Position numbers and translations under genes: made by a program. From Streptomyces subrutilus (GTDB taxonomy: Bacteria > Actinomycetota > Actinomycetes > Streptomycetales > Streptomycetaceae), in assembly GCF_008704535.1 (NCBI RefSeq), contig NZ_CP023701.1, positions 6,862,001 to 6,926,000 on the forward strand: a stretch of 64,000 nt of DNA. The letters are read 5' to 3'. Positions 40,345-48,328 of the stretch are shown here, piece after piece (within the stretch, counting starts at the first letter, position 1; every line of letters starts with the position of its first letter). A model generated the notes under the pieces. That model had not been told where the DNA came from, made no database searches, and saw only the letters and a program-made list of their open reading frames with translations.

Positions 40345-41559
40345 ATGAGCGAGAACACCGAAGTGGTCGTCATCGGCGGTGGCTACGCCGGCGTCATGGC
40401 GGCCGATCGCCTCACCCGGCGCGCCGACGTGACGGTGACGCTCGTCAACCCGCGCCCCGCCTTCGTCCACCGCATCCGCCTGCACCAGCTGGCCGCCGGG
40501 ACGGGCGGCGCGGTCGTCGACTACCGGGAGGTCCTGGCCGACGGCGTACGCCTGGTGGTGGACACGGCGGCCCGGATCGACGCGGCCGGCCGCCGCGTTG
40601 CCCTGACGTCGGGCGGGTCGGTCGGCTACGACTACCTGGTCTACGCGGTGGGCAGCGGCAGCGCCGACCCGCTGGTGCCCGGAGCGGCCGAGTTCGGTCA
40701 CCCGATCGCAGACCTGGAAGGGGCGGAGCGGCTGCGCCGGGCCCTCGCCGACGCACCCGCGACGGCCGCGGTGACGGTGGTCGGTGCCGGTCCGACCGGC
40801 ATCGAGACCGCCGCCGAGCTGGCGGAGGCGGGCCGTGCGGTGACCCTGGTCTGCGGCGGAGTGCTCGGCCCCTACCTGCACCCGCGCGGCCGCCGCTCGG
40901 TCGCCGCGCGGCTGGCCCGGCTCGGGGTGGCGGTGCTCGACGGCCCCGGCACCGGGGTCGCCGCGGTGACCCGTGACGCGGTGCGGCTCGACGACGGCCG
41001 CGAGCTGCCGAGCCGGGTGACCGTCTGGACCGCCGGCTTCGGCGTACCGGACCTGGCGGCGCGCAGCGGGCTGAGCACGGACTCCCTGGGCCGGCTGCTC
41101 ACCGACGAGACCTTGACCAGCGTGGACGACCCGCGCATCGTCGCGGCCGGGGATTCGGCGGCGCCGTCGGGCGTCCCGCTGCGGATGAGCTGCCAGGCCG
41201 CCATGCCCCTGGGTGCGCGGGCCGCGGACACGGTGCTCAGCCGGATCGCGGGCGACCGGCCCGATCCCCTCAACCAGCCGTTCGGCGCCCAGTGCATCAG
41301 CCTGGGCCGGGGGGAGGGCATCTTCCAGTTCGCCAACCGGTCGGACGTCGCCGTGCGCTTCGCCCTTGACGGCCGCCTGGGCGCGAAGCTGAAGGAGGCC
41401 GTGTGCACGGGCGTCGTCCGGCACTTGGCGGACGAGGCGCACAGCCCCGGCGGGTACCGCCTGCACCGCGTCCCGGGAGGCGCCGCGAGGCAGCGGCTGC
41501 TGCGCGGGGCGGGGGCCCGGGCCGCCGGGGCGCCGGAGCCCGCCGGCCCGGCCCGGTAG
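40345..41559 (+). CDS. FAD-dependent oxidoreductase (NDH-2-like) linked to SigJ
   Basis: A 404-residue two-dinucleotide-binding flavoprotein. The FAD motif VVIGGGYAGVMAADRL is at about 8-23 and the NAD motif VTVVGAGPTGIETAAELA near 147-164. FVHRIRLHQLAAGTG and the C-terminal MSCQAAMPLGARAADTVLSRI resemble type-II NADH dehydrogenases and related proteins paired with ECF41 sigma factors. The electron acceptor is unknown. The ATG has GGAGGAGACACC upstream. A perfect match to the ECF41 -35 element lies upstream, and the sigma gene is downstream behind a terminator, so it is probably a target of that factor. Confidence 0.88.
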   Translation: MSENTEVVVIGGGYAGVMAADRLTRRADVTVTLVNPRPAFVHRIRLHQLAAGTGGAVVDYREVLADGVRLVVDTAARIDAAGRRVALTSGGSVGYDYLVYAVGSGSADPLVPGAAEFGHPIADLEGAERLRRALADAPATAAVTVVGAGPTGIETAAELAEAGRAVTLVCGGVLGPYLHPRGRRSVAARLARLGVAVLDGPGTGVAAVTRDAVRLDDGRELPSRVTVWTAGFGVPDLAARSGLSTDSLGRLLTDETLTSVDDPRIVAAGDSAAPSGVPLRMSCQAAMPLGARAADTVLSRIAGDRPDPLNQPFGAQCISLGRGEGIFQFANRSDVAVRFALDGRLGAKLKEAVCTGVVRHLADEAHSPGGYRLHRVPGGAARQRLLRGAGARAAGAPEPAGPAR

Positions 41560-41574
41560 GCCGGTGGCGGCCCG

Positions 41575-41606
41575 GTCCGGTCCGGCGACGTCCGGCCGGA
41601 CCGGAC
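41575..41606. terminator. 12-bp stem terminator after the oxidoreductase
   Basis: GTCCGGTCCGGC and GCCGGACCGGAC pair perfectly around an eight-base loop, 15 bases after the oxidoreductase stop. It suggests that the sigma factor gene downstream has its own transcript. Confidence 0.7.
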
Positions 41607-41744
41607 GGCCGCCACGCCGGTCCGCCCCGCGGCGGCGGACCGTGACCGAACTGCCCGCGGTCGCCGACCGACGGACCGTGCCGTGAACCACTGCCCGAAG
41701 AACACCGGCCACCGGGGCCGGCCGTGACCGAGAGGAGCCCGGAG

Positions 41745-42641
41745 ATGAGCGACCACGCTGCCGATCCGGCGACCGAGGTGTTCGTCGCCCACCGCAACCT
41801 GCTCTTCACCGTCGCCTACGAGATGCTCGGATCGGCGGCCGACGCCGAGGACGTCCTACAGGAGACCTGGCTGCGCTGGGCCGCGGTCGACCCGGCGCAG
41901 GTGCGCGAACCGCGCGCCTACCTGGTCCGGATCACCACCCGCCAGGCCCTCAACCGGCTGCGCACCCTGGCGCGCCGCAAGGAGGCGTACGTCGGACCGT
42001 GGCTGCCCGAGCCGCTGCTCACGGCGCCGGACGTGGCCCGGGACGTCGAGCTCGCCGAGAGCGTCTCGATGGCGGTCATGCTCGTCCTGGAGACGCTGTC
42101 ACCGAACGAACGCGTCGTGTTCGTGCTGCGCGAGGTCTTCGACGTCGGCTACGAGGAGATCGCCGCCGCGATCGACAAGTCGCCCGCGGCCGTGCGCCAG
42201 ATCGCGCACCGCGCCCGCCGGCACGTCGACGCCCGCCGACCGCGCGAGGTGGTCACCGCGGGCGAGGGCAGGGCGGTGGTGGAATCGTTCCGGCGGGCGC
42301 TCGACGGCGGCGGCCTCCAGGGCCTCCTGGACGTGCTCGCGCCCGAGGTGGTCCTGGTGAGCGACGGCGGCGGCATCAGGCAGGCCGCGGTCCGGCCCGT
42401 CAGGGGCGCCGACAAGGTGGCCCGGTTCATGGCGGGCGGCCTCGGCAAGAACCGGCTCCCGCTCACCGTCGGCCTCACCGCCGTCAACGGCAGCCCGGCG
42501 CTCGTCGTGCACCTGGCCGGCGAGCTGGACGGCGTCATGGCGGTCCGCGTCGAGGGCTCCCGCATCGTGGGCCTCTACTACGTCCGCAACCCGGAGAAGC
42601 TCTCCCGCGTCACGTCCGAGACCCCGTTGACCCTGCGCTGA
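41745..42641 (+). CDS. sigJ: ECF41-group (SigJ-like) RNA polymerase sigma factor
   Basis: A 298-residue sigma factor with region 2 (FVAHRNLLFTVAYEMLGSAADAEDVLQETWLRW), region 4 (LSPNERVVFVLREVFDVGYEEIAAAIDKSPAAVRQIAHRARRH), and a fused SnoaL-like C-terminal domain. The latter contains the DGGG and NPEKL motifs that mark ECF41 proteins, whose C-terminus works as a built-in anti-sigma switch; no separate anti-sigma gene is needed or present. The ATG at 41745 has GAGAGGAG seven bases upstream, better than the GTG at 41724. Its probable target is the preceding oxidoreductase gene. Confidence 0.93.
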   Translation: MSDHAADPATEVFVAHRNLLFTVAYEMLGSAADAEDVLQETWLRWAAVDPAQVREPRAYLVRITTRQALNRLRTLARRKEAYVGPWLPEPLLTAPDVARDVELAESVSMAVMLVLETLSPNERVVFVLREVFDVGYEEIAAAIDKSPAAVRQIAHRARRHVDARRPREVVTAGEGRAVVESFRRALDGGGLQGLLDVLAPEVVLVSDGGGIRQAAVRPVRGADKVARFMAGGLGKNRLPLTVGLTAVNGSPALVVHLAGELDGVMAVRVEGSRIVGLYYVRNPEKLSRVTSETPLTLR

Positions 42642-42713
42642 GGCGCGTACCGGGCCGTCCGCCGGCCGTGCAGGAGGAGGGCGGCGCCGCTGCCCATGGG
42701 CGGGCGCGGCCCG

Positions 42714-43301
42714 TCACGCCGGTCGGGAAGGGCGGGCGACCTCCCAGGCCGCCTCGATCATCCGGAAGATCTCGTCCACCGCGGCCTGCGGATCCGCCGC
42801 CTCGCGGGCCAGCGCATAGGCGTCGATCACGAACCGGGCGATCGTCCGGCTCGCGGTCGGGGTCTGTGACAGTGCGGGGTCGTCGGTGATGGCCGTTGCG
42901 AGCGCCTCCGCGTGGCGCACCAGCATCGACTCCTCGTACGCCCGCAGGGCGGGCGATTCGTCGATCATGCCCCAGACCGGGGCGGCGCTGTCCGCCGTGC
43001 AGTGCTGCACCAGGGCCAGGATCTCGTGATGGAGCGCGGGGACGAGCGGGTCGTGCGGGGCACGGCCGGTGACGGCCCGGGTGAGGCGTTGCCCGAAGTC
43101 TTCGTCCTGCTCGAACACCAGGGCCTCTTTGGAGGCGAAGTGGGCGAAGAGCGTGGTCACGGCCACGTCGGCCTCGGCGGCCACCTCGCGGATGCCCACC
43201 GCGTCGTACCCGCGCTCCAGGAAGAGCCGCAGGGCGGCGTCGGCGATCTTCTGGCGGGTCGCGGCCTTCTTGCGCTCACGGCGTCCGGACGGCACGGTCA
43301 T
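42714..43301 (-). CDS. TetR/AcrR-family regulator
   Basis: A 195-residue repressor. The N-terminal HTH reads TRQKIADAALRLFLERGYDAVGIREVAAEADVAVTTLFAHFASKEALV (about 15-62); the remainder is an all-helical ligand domain. It is divergent from an MDR oxidoreductase, and a perfect CTAAC-G-GTTAG palindrome lies between the two, so it very likely represses that gene and itself. The inducer is unknown. Confidence 0.92.
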   Translation of the reverse strand: MTVPSGRRERKKAATRQKIADAALRLFLERGYDAVGIREVAAEADVAVTTLFAHFASKEALVFEQDEDFGQRLTRAVTGRAPHDPLVPALHHEILALVQHCTADSAAPVWGMIDESPALRAYEESMLVRHAEALATAITDDPALSQTPTASRTIARFVIDAYALAREAADPQAAVDEIFRMIEAAWEVARPSRPA

Positions 43302-43316
43302 GCGCTGACACTAGCA

Positions 43317-43355
43317 GCTGCGAAAGCGAACCTGCTGCGAAAAGCTAACGGTTAG
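43317..43355. promoter_or_regulatory. TetR operator candidate with direct repeats
   Basis: CTAACGGTTAG (43345-43355) is a perfect palindrome 16 bases before the oxidoreductase start. Next to it GCTGCGAAA occurs twice (43317-43325 and 43334-43342), 17 bases apart. The whole lies in the 70-base gap between the divergent TetR and oxidoreductase genes. Confidence 0.65.
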
Positions 43356-43371
43356 TGTTACGGTCCGGCGC

Positions 43372-44265
43372 ATGAAGAGAATCAGCTTCGCCGAGTTCGG
43401 CGGTCCGGACGTCCTGCGCCTCGTCGAGGCCGAGGAACCCCACGCGGGCCCCGGCCGGATACGCATCGCCGTGCGGGCGGCGGGCGTGAACCCCGTCGAC
43501 TGGCGGGTCCGCGAAGGGCAGGTCCTGACGGCCCACCCGATCGAACTGCCCGCCGGAGTCGGACTGGACGCCGCCGGGGTGGTGGACGAGGTCGGCGAGG
43601 GCGTCGAAGGGGTGGAGATCGGCGACCGGGTGTTCGGCGAAGGCTCCGGCACCTACGCCGAATCCGCCGTGCTGTCGGCGTGGGCCCGCATGCCCGACGG
43701 CCTGACGTTCGAAGAGGCCGCCGGGTATCCCTCCGTGGTGGAGACCGCGCTGCGCGTCATCCGCGAGGTCGGTGTGCGGCCCGGACAGACGCTGCTGGTC
43801 AGCGGTGCGTCGGGGGGAGTCGGATCGGCGGTGCTGCAGATCGCCCGCGACCGCGGCGTCACGGTGATCGCCGTCGCGGGCGCGGCGAACCAGGACTACC
43901 TGTGGGGCCTGGGCGCCCTGGCCACGACCTACGGCGAGGGCTGGGTCGAGCGGGTGCGGGGGCTCGGCCCTGTCGACGCGGCCCTCGATCTGGCGGGCTC
44001 GGGCGTGATCCGCGAGCTCGTCGAACTGACCGGGGACCCGCAGAAGGTGATCTCCATCGCCGATCTCGATGCGCCGAAGCTCGGCGTCCGGTTCTCCGGA
44101 ACGGCCGGGAGCGTCCCGGACGCGCTCGCCGAGGCCGTCGGCCTCATCGCCCGGGGGAAGCTCCACATTCCGGTCGAGAAGTCGTACCCGCTCGCCGAGG
44201 CCGCGACGGCCCACGCCGACAGCCGGGCCGGTCACGCGCGCGGCCGCCGGGTCATCGTCGTCTGA
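43372..44265 (+). CDS. NADPH:quinone-oxidoreductase-like MDR protein
   Basis: A 297-residue zinc-free medium-chain oxidoreductase. ISFAEFGGPDVLRLVEAEEPHAGPGRIRI opens the GroES-like domain, VGLDAAGVVDEVGEGVEGVEIGDRVFG follows, and the NADPH site is in LLVSGASGGVGSAVLQIARDRGV (about 143-165). It lacks the zinc Cys/His residues of alcohol dehydrogenases, so a quinone- or enone-reducing role is likely. It is under the control of the divergent TetR protein by position. The end RAGHARGRRVIVV is family-typical. Confidence 0.9.
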   Translation: MKRISFAEFGGPDVLRLVEAEEPHAGPGRIRIAVRAAGVNPVDWRVREGQVLTAHPIELPAGVGLDAAGVVDEVGEGVEGVEIGDRVFGEGSGTYAESAVLSAWARMPDGLTFEEAAGYPSVVETALRVIREVGVRPGQTLLVSGASGGVGSAVLQIARDRGVTVIAVAGAANQDYLWGLGALATTYGEGWVERVRGLGPVDAALDLAGSGVIRELVELTGDPQKVISIADLDAPKLGVRFSGTAGSVPDALAEAVGLIARGKLHIPVEKSYPLAEAATAHADSRAGHARGRRVIVV

Positions 44266-44464
44266 GCCGTTCCTCCCCGGGCGGGCGGGCCCCCGGGGAG
44301 GGGGTGCGGGCGCGGGCGGGTCGTCGGGCGAGGCCGAACCGCCGGGTTCGTGTCATGTCCCGGTCGCGCGTTGAGGGCCCGCAGGTCCCCTGCCGTTCAC
44401 GTGGCGATGGTCGGCTGTGCCCATCGGCGCCTGATCGTCTGCCGACAGAAACGAGGAACAGTTC
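44266..44464. other. Gap upstream of alkaline phosphatase
   Basis: A 199-base intergenic stretch with no gene. GTTCACGTGGC at 44396-44406 resembles one PHO-box direct-repeat unit (G-T/G-TCA-C/T), but the neighbouring 11-mers do not match well, so I do not call a PhoP site. Confidence 0.3.
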
Positions 44465-45826
44465 ATGTCCATCCCCCGTCCGTCCCGCCGTCTCATCGCC
44501 GTGTCCGCCGTGGTGGCGGCCGCCACCGCCGTGGCCGTCCCGCTCACCGCGGGTGCCACCGGGGGCAAGGAGCAGGCCCAGCACGCGGTCCAGGGCGGGA
44601 AGGCGAAGAACGTCATCCTGCTGATCGGCGACGGCATGGGCGACTCGGAGATCACCCTCGCCCGCGACTACACGGTGGGTGCGGCGGGCCGGCTCAACAT
44701 GGACCGGTTCCCCCTGACCGGCGCGTACACGACGTACGCGGTGCACGCGGACGGCACCCCGGACTACGTCACCGACTCGGCCGCCAGCGGCTCCGGCTGG
44801 GCGACCGGCCGCAAGACGGTCAACGGGCGGATCTCCAAGACCCCGGACACCGACAAGGCGCTGCCGACGATCCTTGAGCTGGCCCAGAAGAACGGGTACG
44901 CGACGGGCAGCGTGACCACCGCGGAGCTCACCGACGCCACCCCGGCCGTTCTCGCCTCGCACGTGACCGACCGCGGCTGCCAGGGGCCCGCCGACATGGC
45001 CAACTGCCCCACCGACACGATCGCCAAGGGCGGCCCGGGCTCCATCGCCGAGCAGAGCGTCAACCACAAGGTCGACGTGCTCCTGGGCGGCGGCAAGCAG
45101 CGCTTCGACCAGAAGATCACCCAGGGGCCGTACGCGGGGCTGACCGTGACCGAGCAGGCCAAGAAGCTCGGCTACCAGGTCGTCACGGACGAGAAGTCGC
45201 TGAACACCGTCCGGGCCGGGGCCCCGGTGCTCGGCCTCTTCGCGCCGGGCAACGTGGCGACCGAGTGGACCGGCCAGGCCGCGGCCGTGGGCGGAACCGC
45301 CCCGCAGCGCTGCGTCACCGGCAACCCGGCCCGCCCCGCCGGCACCCCGGCCCTGGACGCGCAGGCCGCCAAGGCGATCGCGCTGCTGGAGGCCAAGAAG
45401 CCGAGGAAGAGCGACAAGGGCTTCTTCCTCCAGATCGAGGGCGCTTCCATCGACAAGCGCGACCACGCGGCCGACCCGTGCGGCCAGATCGGCGAGACCG
45501 CCGCCTTCGACCGTGCGGTGAAGGTGGCCCGCGACTACGCCGCCAAGCACCCCGACACCCTGGTCGTCACCACCGCCGACCACGGCCACACCAGCCAGAT
45601 CGTCCCGCTGGAAGCCACCCCGCCCGGCATGACCTCCACCCTCGTCACCAACGAGGGCCAGCAGCTGAAGGTCAACTACTCCAGCAACACGCCCGGCCAG
45701 TCCCAGGAGCACACCGGTACCGAGGTCCGCATCGCGGCCCAGGGCCCGCAGGCCTACCGGGTCCTGGGCGTCACCGACCAGACCGACCTGTTCACCACGA
45801 TCCGCGAGGCACTGCGCCTGCGCTGA
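44465..45826 (+). CDS. Secreted alkaline phosphatase (PhoA family)
   Basis: A 453-residue exported phosphatase. Signal peptide about 1-30 (RRLIAVSAVVAAATAVAVPLTAGA), metal-site Asp56 in LLIGDGMGDSE, the phosphorylated Ser105 in YVTDSAASGSGWATG, a further metal cluster in EGASIDKRDHAAD, and the TTADHGHTSQ motif near 375-384. These residues are those of E. coli-type alkaline phosphatases. It should release phosphate from extracellular esters in phosphate starvation. Spacing and ribosome site (GAGGAACAGTTC) support the ATG at 44465. A strong terminator follows. Confidence 0.94.
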   Translation: MSIPRPSRRLIAVSAVVAAATAVAVPLTAGATGGKEQAQHAVQGGKAKNVILLIGDGMGDSEITLARDYTVGAAGRLNMDRFPLTGAYTTYAVHADGTPDYVTDSAASGSGWATGRKTVNGRISKTPDTDKALPTILELAQKNGYATGSVTTAELTDATPAVLASHVTDRGCQGPADMANCPTDTIAKGGPGSIAEQSVNHKVDVLLGGGKQRFDQKITQGPYAGLTVTEQAKKLGYQVVTDEKSLNTVRAGAPVLGLFAPGNVATEWTGQAAAVGGTAPQRCVTGNPARPAGTPALDAQAAKAIALLEAKKPRKSDKGFFLQIEGASIDKRDHAADPCGQIGETAAFDRAVKVARDYAAKHPDTLVVTTADHGHTSQIVPLEATPPGMTSTLVTNEGQQLKVNYSSNTPGQSQEHTGTEVRIAAQGPQAYRVLGVTDQTDLFTTIREALRLR

Positions 45827-45842
45827 CCCTCCCCGCGCGAAC

Positions 45843-45881
45843 CGACGCCACCCCCGGGCCTGCGGCCCGGGGGTGGCGTCG
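45843..45881. terminator. 18-bp stem terminator of the alkaline phosphatase gene
   Basis: Bases 45843-45860 pair perfectly with 45864-45881 around TGC, starting 17 bases after the phosphatase stop. Confidence 0.88.
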
Positions 45882-45901
45882 TGTTCTCCGGTCTGAGACG
45901 C

Positions 45902-45948
45902 GGCCGGCGGAAGGGCTCGCCTCGGGAGAGGGAGCCCTTCCGCCGGCC
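45902..45948. terminator. 17-bp stem terminator of the CsbD gene
   Basis: Bases 45902-45918 and 45932-45948 pair perfectly around a 13-base loop, just behind the stop of the minus-strand CsbD gene. With the previous stem it forms a double barrier between convergent genes. Confidence 0.82.
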
Positions 45949-45956
45949 CGCCGGAA

Positions 45957-46133
45957 TCAGTGCTTGTCGTGCTTGCCGCGCAGGGAGTCCTTGGCGTCGG
46001 CCACGGACTCCTTCGCCTTGCCCTTGGCCTGGTCCATCTTCCCCTCGGCCTTCATCCGGTCGTTTCCGGTGGCCTTGCCGGCCGCCTCCTTCGCCTTGCC
46101 CTTGACCTTGTCCATGCCGCCCTTGTCAGCCAT
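45957..46133 (-). CDS. CsbD-family stress-response protein
   Basis: A 58-residue, Lys/Asp/Ala-rich protein of the CsbD family. MDKVKGKAKEAAGKATGNDRMKAEGK and MDQAKGKAKESVADAKDSL are two copies of the family repeat. Members are general stress proteins with no established activity. AAGGAG precedes the ATG at 46131-46133. It has an efficient terminator and no close partner. Confidence 0.92.
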   Translation of the reverse strand: MADKGGMDKVKGKAKEAAGKATGNDRMKAEGKMDQAKGKAKESVADAKDSLRGKHDKH

Positions 46134-46257
46134 GTCCTGCTCCTTGCCTGAGAAAATCGGTGACGAGGACAAACTAGGACGGATGTGACCATCCCGCTCG
46201 GCGAGAGCGGAGCGCGGGGGAGCTGCCGCGCTCGCGCCGGGCCCGGCGCGCACCGGT

Positions 46258-47928
46258 TCATTGCCGCCGGTAGTAGTCCGGCAGCGCCTTCAGATAGGCC
46301 GGGAGGTTGGGGTTGGCCACCAACCGGTTCATCCATTCGGGGTCCTCGTAGGTGGTCAGGGCGCTCAGGCGGGTCTCCTCGAAGGGCAGGCCGAGGCGGC
46401 AGCTCAGGACGCGTTGGATGTCCGGCGGCGTCAGCTCGCCCGGCGGCTCGCCGCCCGGGCAGCGGGCCAGTTCGGCACGGATGCGCCGCACGGACTCCGG
46501 TTTCGGGCCGACCCGGTCCAGCAGGAACCGCGGATCCATCGCCAGGGCGCGTTGCAGGCGGTCCCGGGTCTCGGTGAGGGGCATCGGCGGCAGGTCCGTC
46601 CCGGGGCAGTCGCCCGCCATGACCTTGACACGGTCACCGGGGAAGCGGGCCGCCGGTTCGACGTCCGGTGTGGCGCGGGCCCGCGCCATGACCGGCTCGT
46701 CGCCGTAGAGCATGTCTCCGGCCACGGAGACCAGCCGGACGTTCTCCTCGGTGGCCTCGATCAGGTTGCGGTACGGATCGGCGTTCCGGTCGTCCAGCAC
46801 CACGAGGTCGGGCACGTAGCCCGCCGCGAGCCGGCCCGCGCGGCGGTCCCAGCCCAGCGCCCGGGCCGGGTTCCGCGTCACCGCCTGTGCCAGCTCCCGG
46901 TCGGTGAACAGCCCGTTCAGCCGGTGCTTGTTGACCAGGTCGGCGACCTTCAGCTCGCCCAGGACCGACTTGCTGCCCGAGGGCGCCCAGTCCGGGGCCA
47001 GGCTGACGTCGAGTCCGGCCGCCTTCGCGGCGGCCACGTCGGTGGTCGTTCCGTAGAGGAGGAAGTTCGACAGCGGTGACCAGACCAGCCCCGCGCCCCG
47101 CGCCGCCATGTCCCCGAGCTGGTCCGCGGTGAGACCGACGCCGTGCACGGCGACCAGCCGCGGACCCACCAGGCCGCTGCGCTCCACGGCCCGGTACTCG
47201 TCCGCCATGCGCTCTCCGGTGCCCTCGGCCAGGTGCAGGACCAGCACGCCGTCCTTCTGCGCCCGCGCCAGGTCCGCCCATTCACGGGCGTCGCGGCCCA
47301 GGTCCACCCGGCTCACGGCACGGCGCGGGCCGACGTCCGCCGTCTCGACGTTGCGGACCAGGCAACCGCGCGCACTGCTCGGCAGGCCGTCGTCCGCGCC
47401 CTGGAGGGAGGTGGTGCCCCCGGCCAGCGCCTTGTACTCGCCGTACCGGCCCAACTCCGCGGCGAGGTCGTAGTAGTCGGGACTGGCGAGGACGAACTCG
47501 GAGTAGGTGATGCGGCGGTCGTACGCGTCGTCGTAGAACCGCCACTCGTAGCGGTCCTCGTACGCCTTGCCCACCGGCATGAGGGGGTAGGCGGCGTGCG
47601 CGGGATGATTGTGCAGATCGATCAGCCCGGGATAGATGACCCCACCGCTCTCCACGACCCGCGCCGACCGCGCGCCCGCCGGCAGCGGGCTGCCCGCCCT
47701 GACGACGGCCTCGATCCGGCCGGACCTGATCCACAGGCCGGCGTCCGGCCAGACGTCCCCCGCGTCGTTCATCGTCACCACCTTGCCCCTGAGCAGCACA
47801 CCGGGGTCCCGCGCGGCGGGCGGGGACGCGGCGGGGCCGAGCGTCAGCGAGGCGCTCACGGCGAGAGCGGCGAGCAGGGGCACGGCCTTGCTCCCACGGC
47901 TCCCGCCGGACCGGCCCGTGCTCACCAC
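46258..47928 (-). CDS. Secreted amidohydrolase-superfamily protein
   Basis: A 556-residue metallohydrolase. A signal-like segment (SKAVPLLAALAVSASLTLGPAAS) precedes the mature part. The amidohydrolase sites are visible: HxH in LIDLHNHPAH near 106-108, a metal-ligand His in VLHLAEGTGERMADEY, another in VAVHGVGLTADQLG, and the catalytic Asp in VSLAPDWAPSGSKSVLGEL. The C-terminal 130 residues after the barrel are unusual for the family and end in YLKALPDYYRRQ. The substrate is unknown. Two adjacent GTG codons (47928 and 47925) can start it, with no strong ribosome site. It is divergent from htpX. Confidence 0.85.
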   Translation of the reverse strand: MVSTGRSGGSRGSKAVPLLAALAVSASLTLGPAASPPAARDPGVLLRGKVVTMNDAGDVWPDAGLWIRSGRIEAVVRAGSPLPAGARSARVVESGGVIYPGLIDLHNHPAHAAYPLMPVGKAYEDRYEWRFYDDAYDRRITYSEFVLASPDYYDLAAELGRYGEYKALAGGTTSLQGADDGLPSSARGCLVRNVETADVGPRRAVSRVDLGRDAREWADLARAQKDGVLVLHLAEGTGERMADEYRAVERSGLVGPRLVAVHGVGLTADQLGDMAARGAGLVWSPLSNFLLYGTTTDVAAAKAAGLDVSLAPDWAPSGSKSVLGELKVADLVNKHRLNGLFTDRELAQAVTRNPARALGWDRRAGRLAAGYVPDLVVLDDRNADPYRNLIEATEENVRLVSVAGDMLYGDEPVMARARATPDVEPAARFPGDRVKVMAGDCPGTDLPPMPLTETRDRLQRALAMDPRFLLDRVGPKPESVRRIRAELARCPGGEPPGELTPPDIQRVLSCRLGLPFEETRLSALTTYEDPEWMNRLVANPNLPAYLKALPDYYRRQ

Positions 47929-48259
47929 GGGCGGACCGGCGGCCGGAAGCCCGCGGGCGGGGGAGGGACGCGAGTGGGGTTCATCCGGTCACGGTCCCAG
48001 ACGGGGCGCGGTCGGGTGCGCCGACGGGACACATTGCCTTCGGGCAAGACGAGTTGTCGCCGGAAAGAGGCGGTCCGAAAGTCGATGCCGCTGCGGAGCG
48101 AGGCGTGCGGCCGCGGCGATGACCGCCGGCCCCGAGGTGCCGACCGGCCGGTCGCCGGTCCCCGGTCGTCGGTAGTCGTCACCTGTCGTCGTCACCCGCG
48201 GTCAGCGGTGGTCACCTGCCGTGTCGTCCGCCGGCCCGGCGGGAGGGTGTCGCCGACGC

Positions 48260-48328
48260 ATGGATTTATTCGGATTCAACCGTGAAGGAGCACTATGGGA
48301 GACAGGTGAGGACTGGAGGCATCGATGA
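48260..48328 (+). CDS. Possible 22-aa upstream ORF with a TTA codon, overlapping htpX
   Basis: ATG at 48260, a rare TTA leucine codon as third codon, and a TGA that overlaps the htpX ATG (ATGA). GGGAGGG lies upstream. A TTA codon would make it depend on the bldA tRNA, and stop-start overlap could couple it to htpX. Against this, third codon positions are AT-rich, unlike genuine genes here, and htpX has its own GGAGG ribosome site. The rest of the 396-base divergent gap (47929-48324) holds GTC-rich short repeats around 48160-48230 but no other gene. Confidence 0.3.
   Translation: MDLFGFNREGALWETGEDWRHR

Noticed and set aside
44385..44420. PHO box upstream of alkaline phosphatase
   Set aside because: Only one 11-base unit (GTTCACGTGGC) fits; adjacent units do not, whereas a PhoP site needs at least two.
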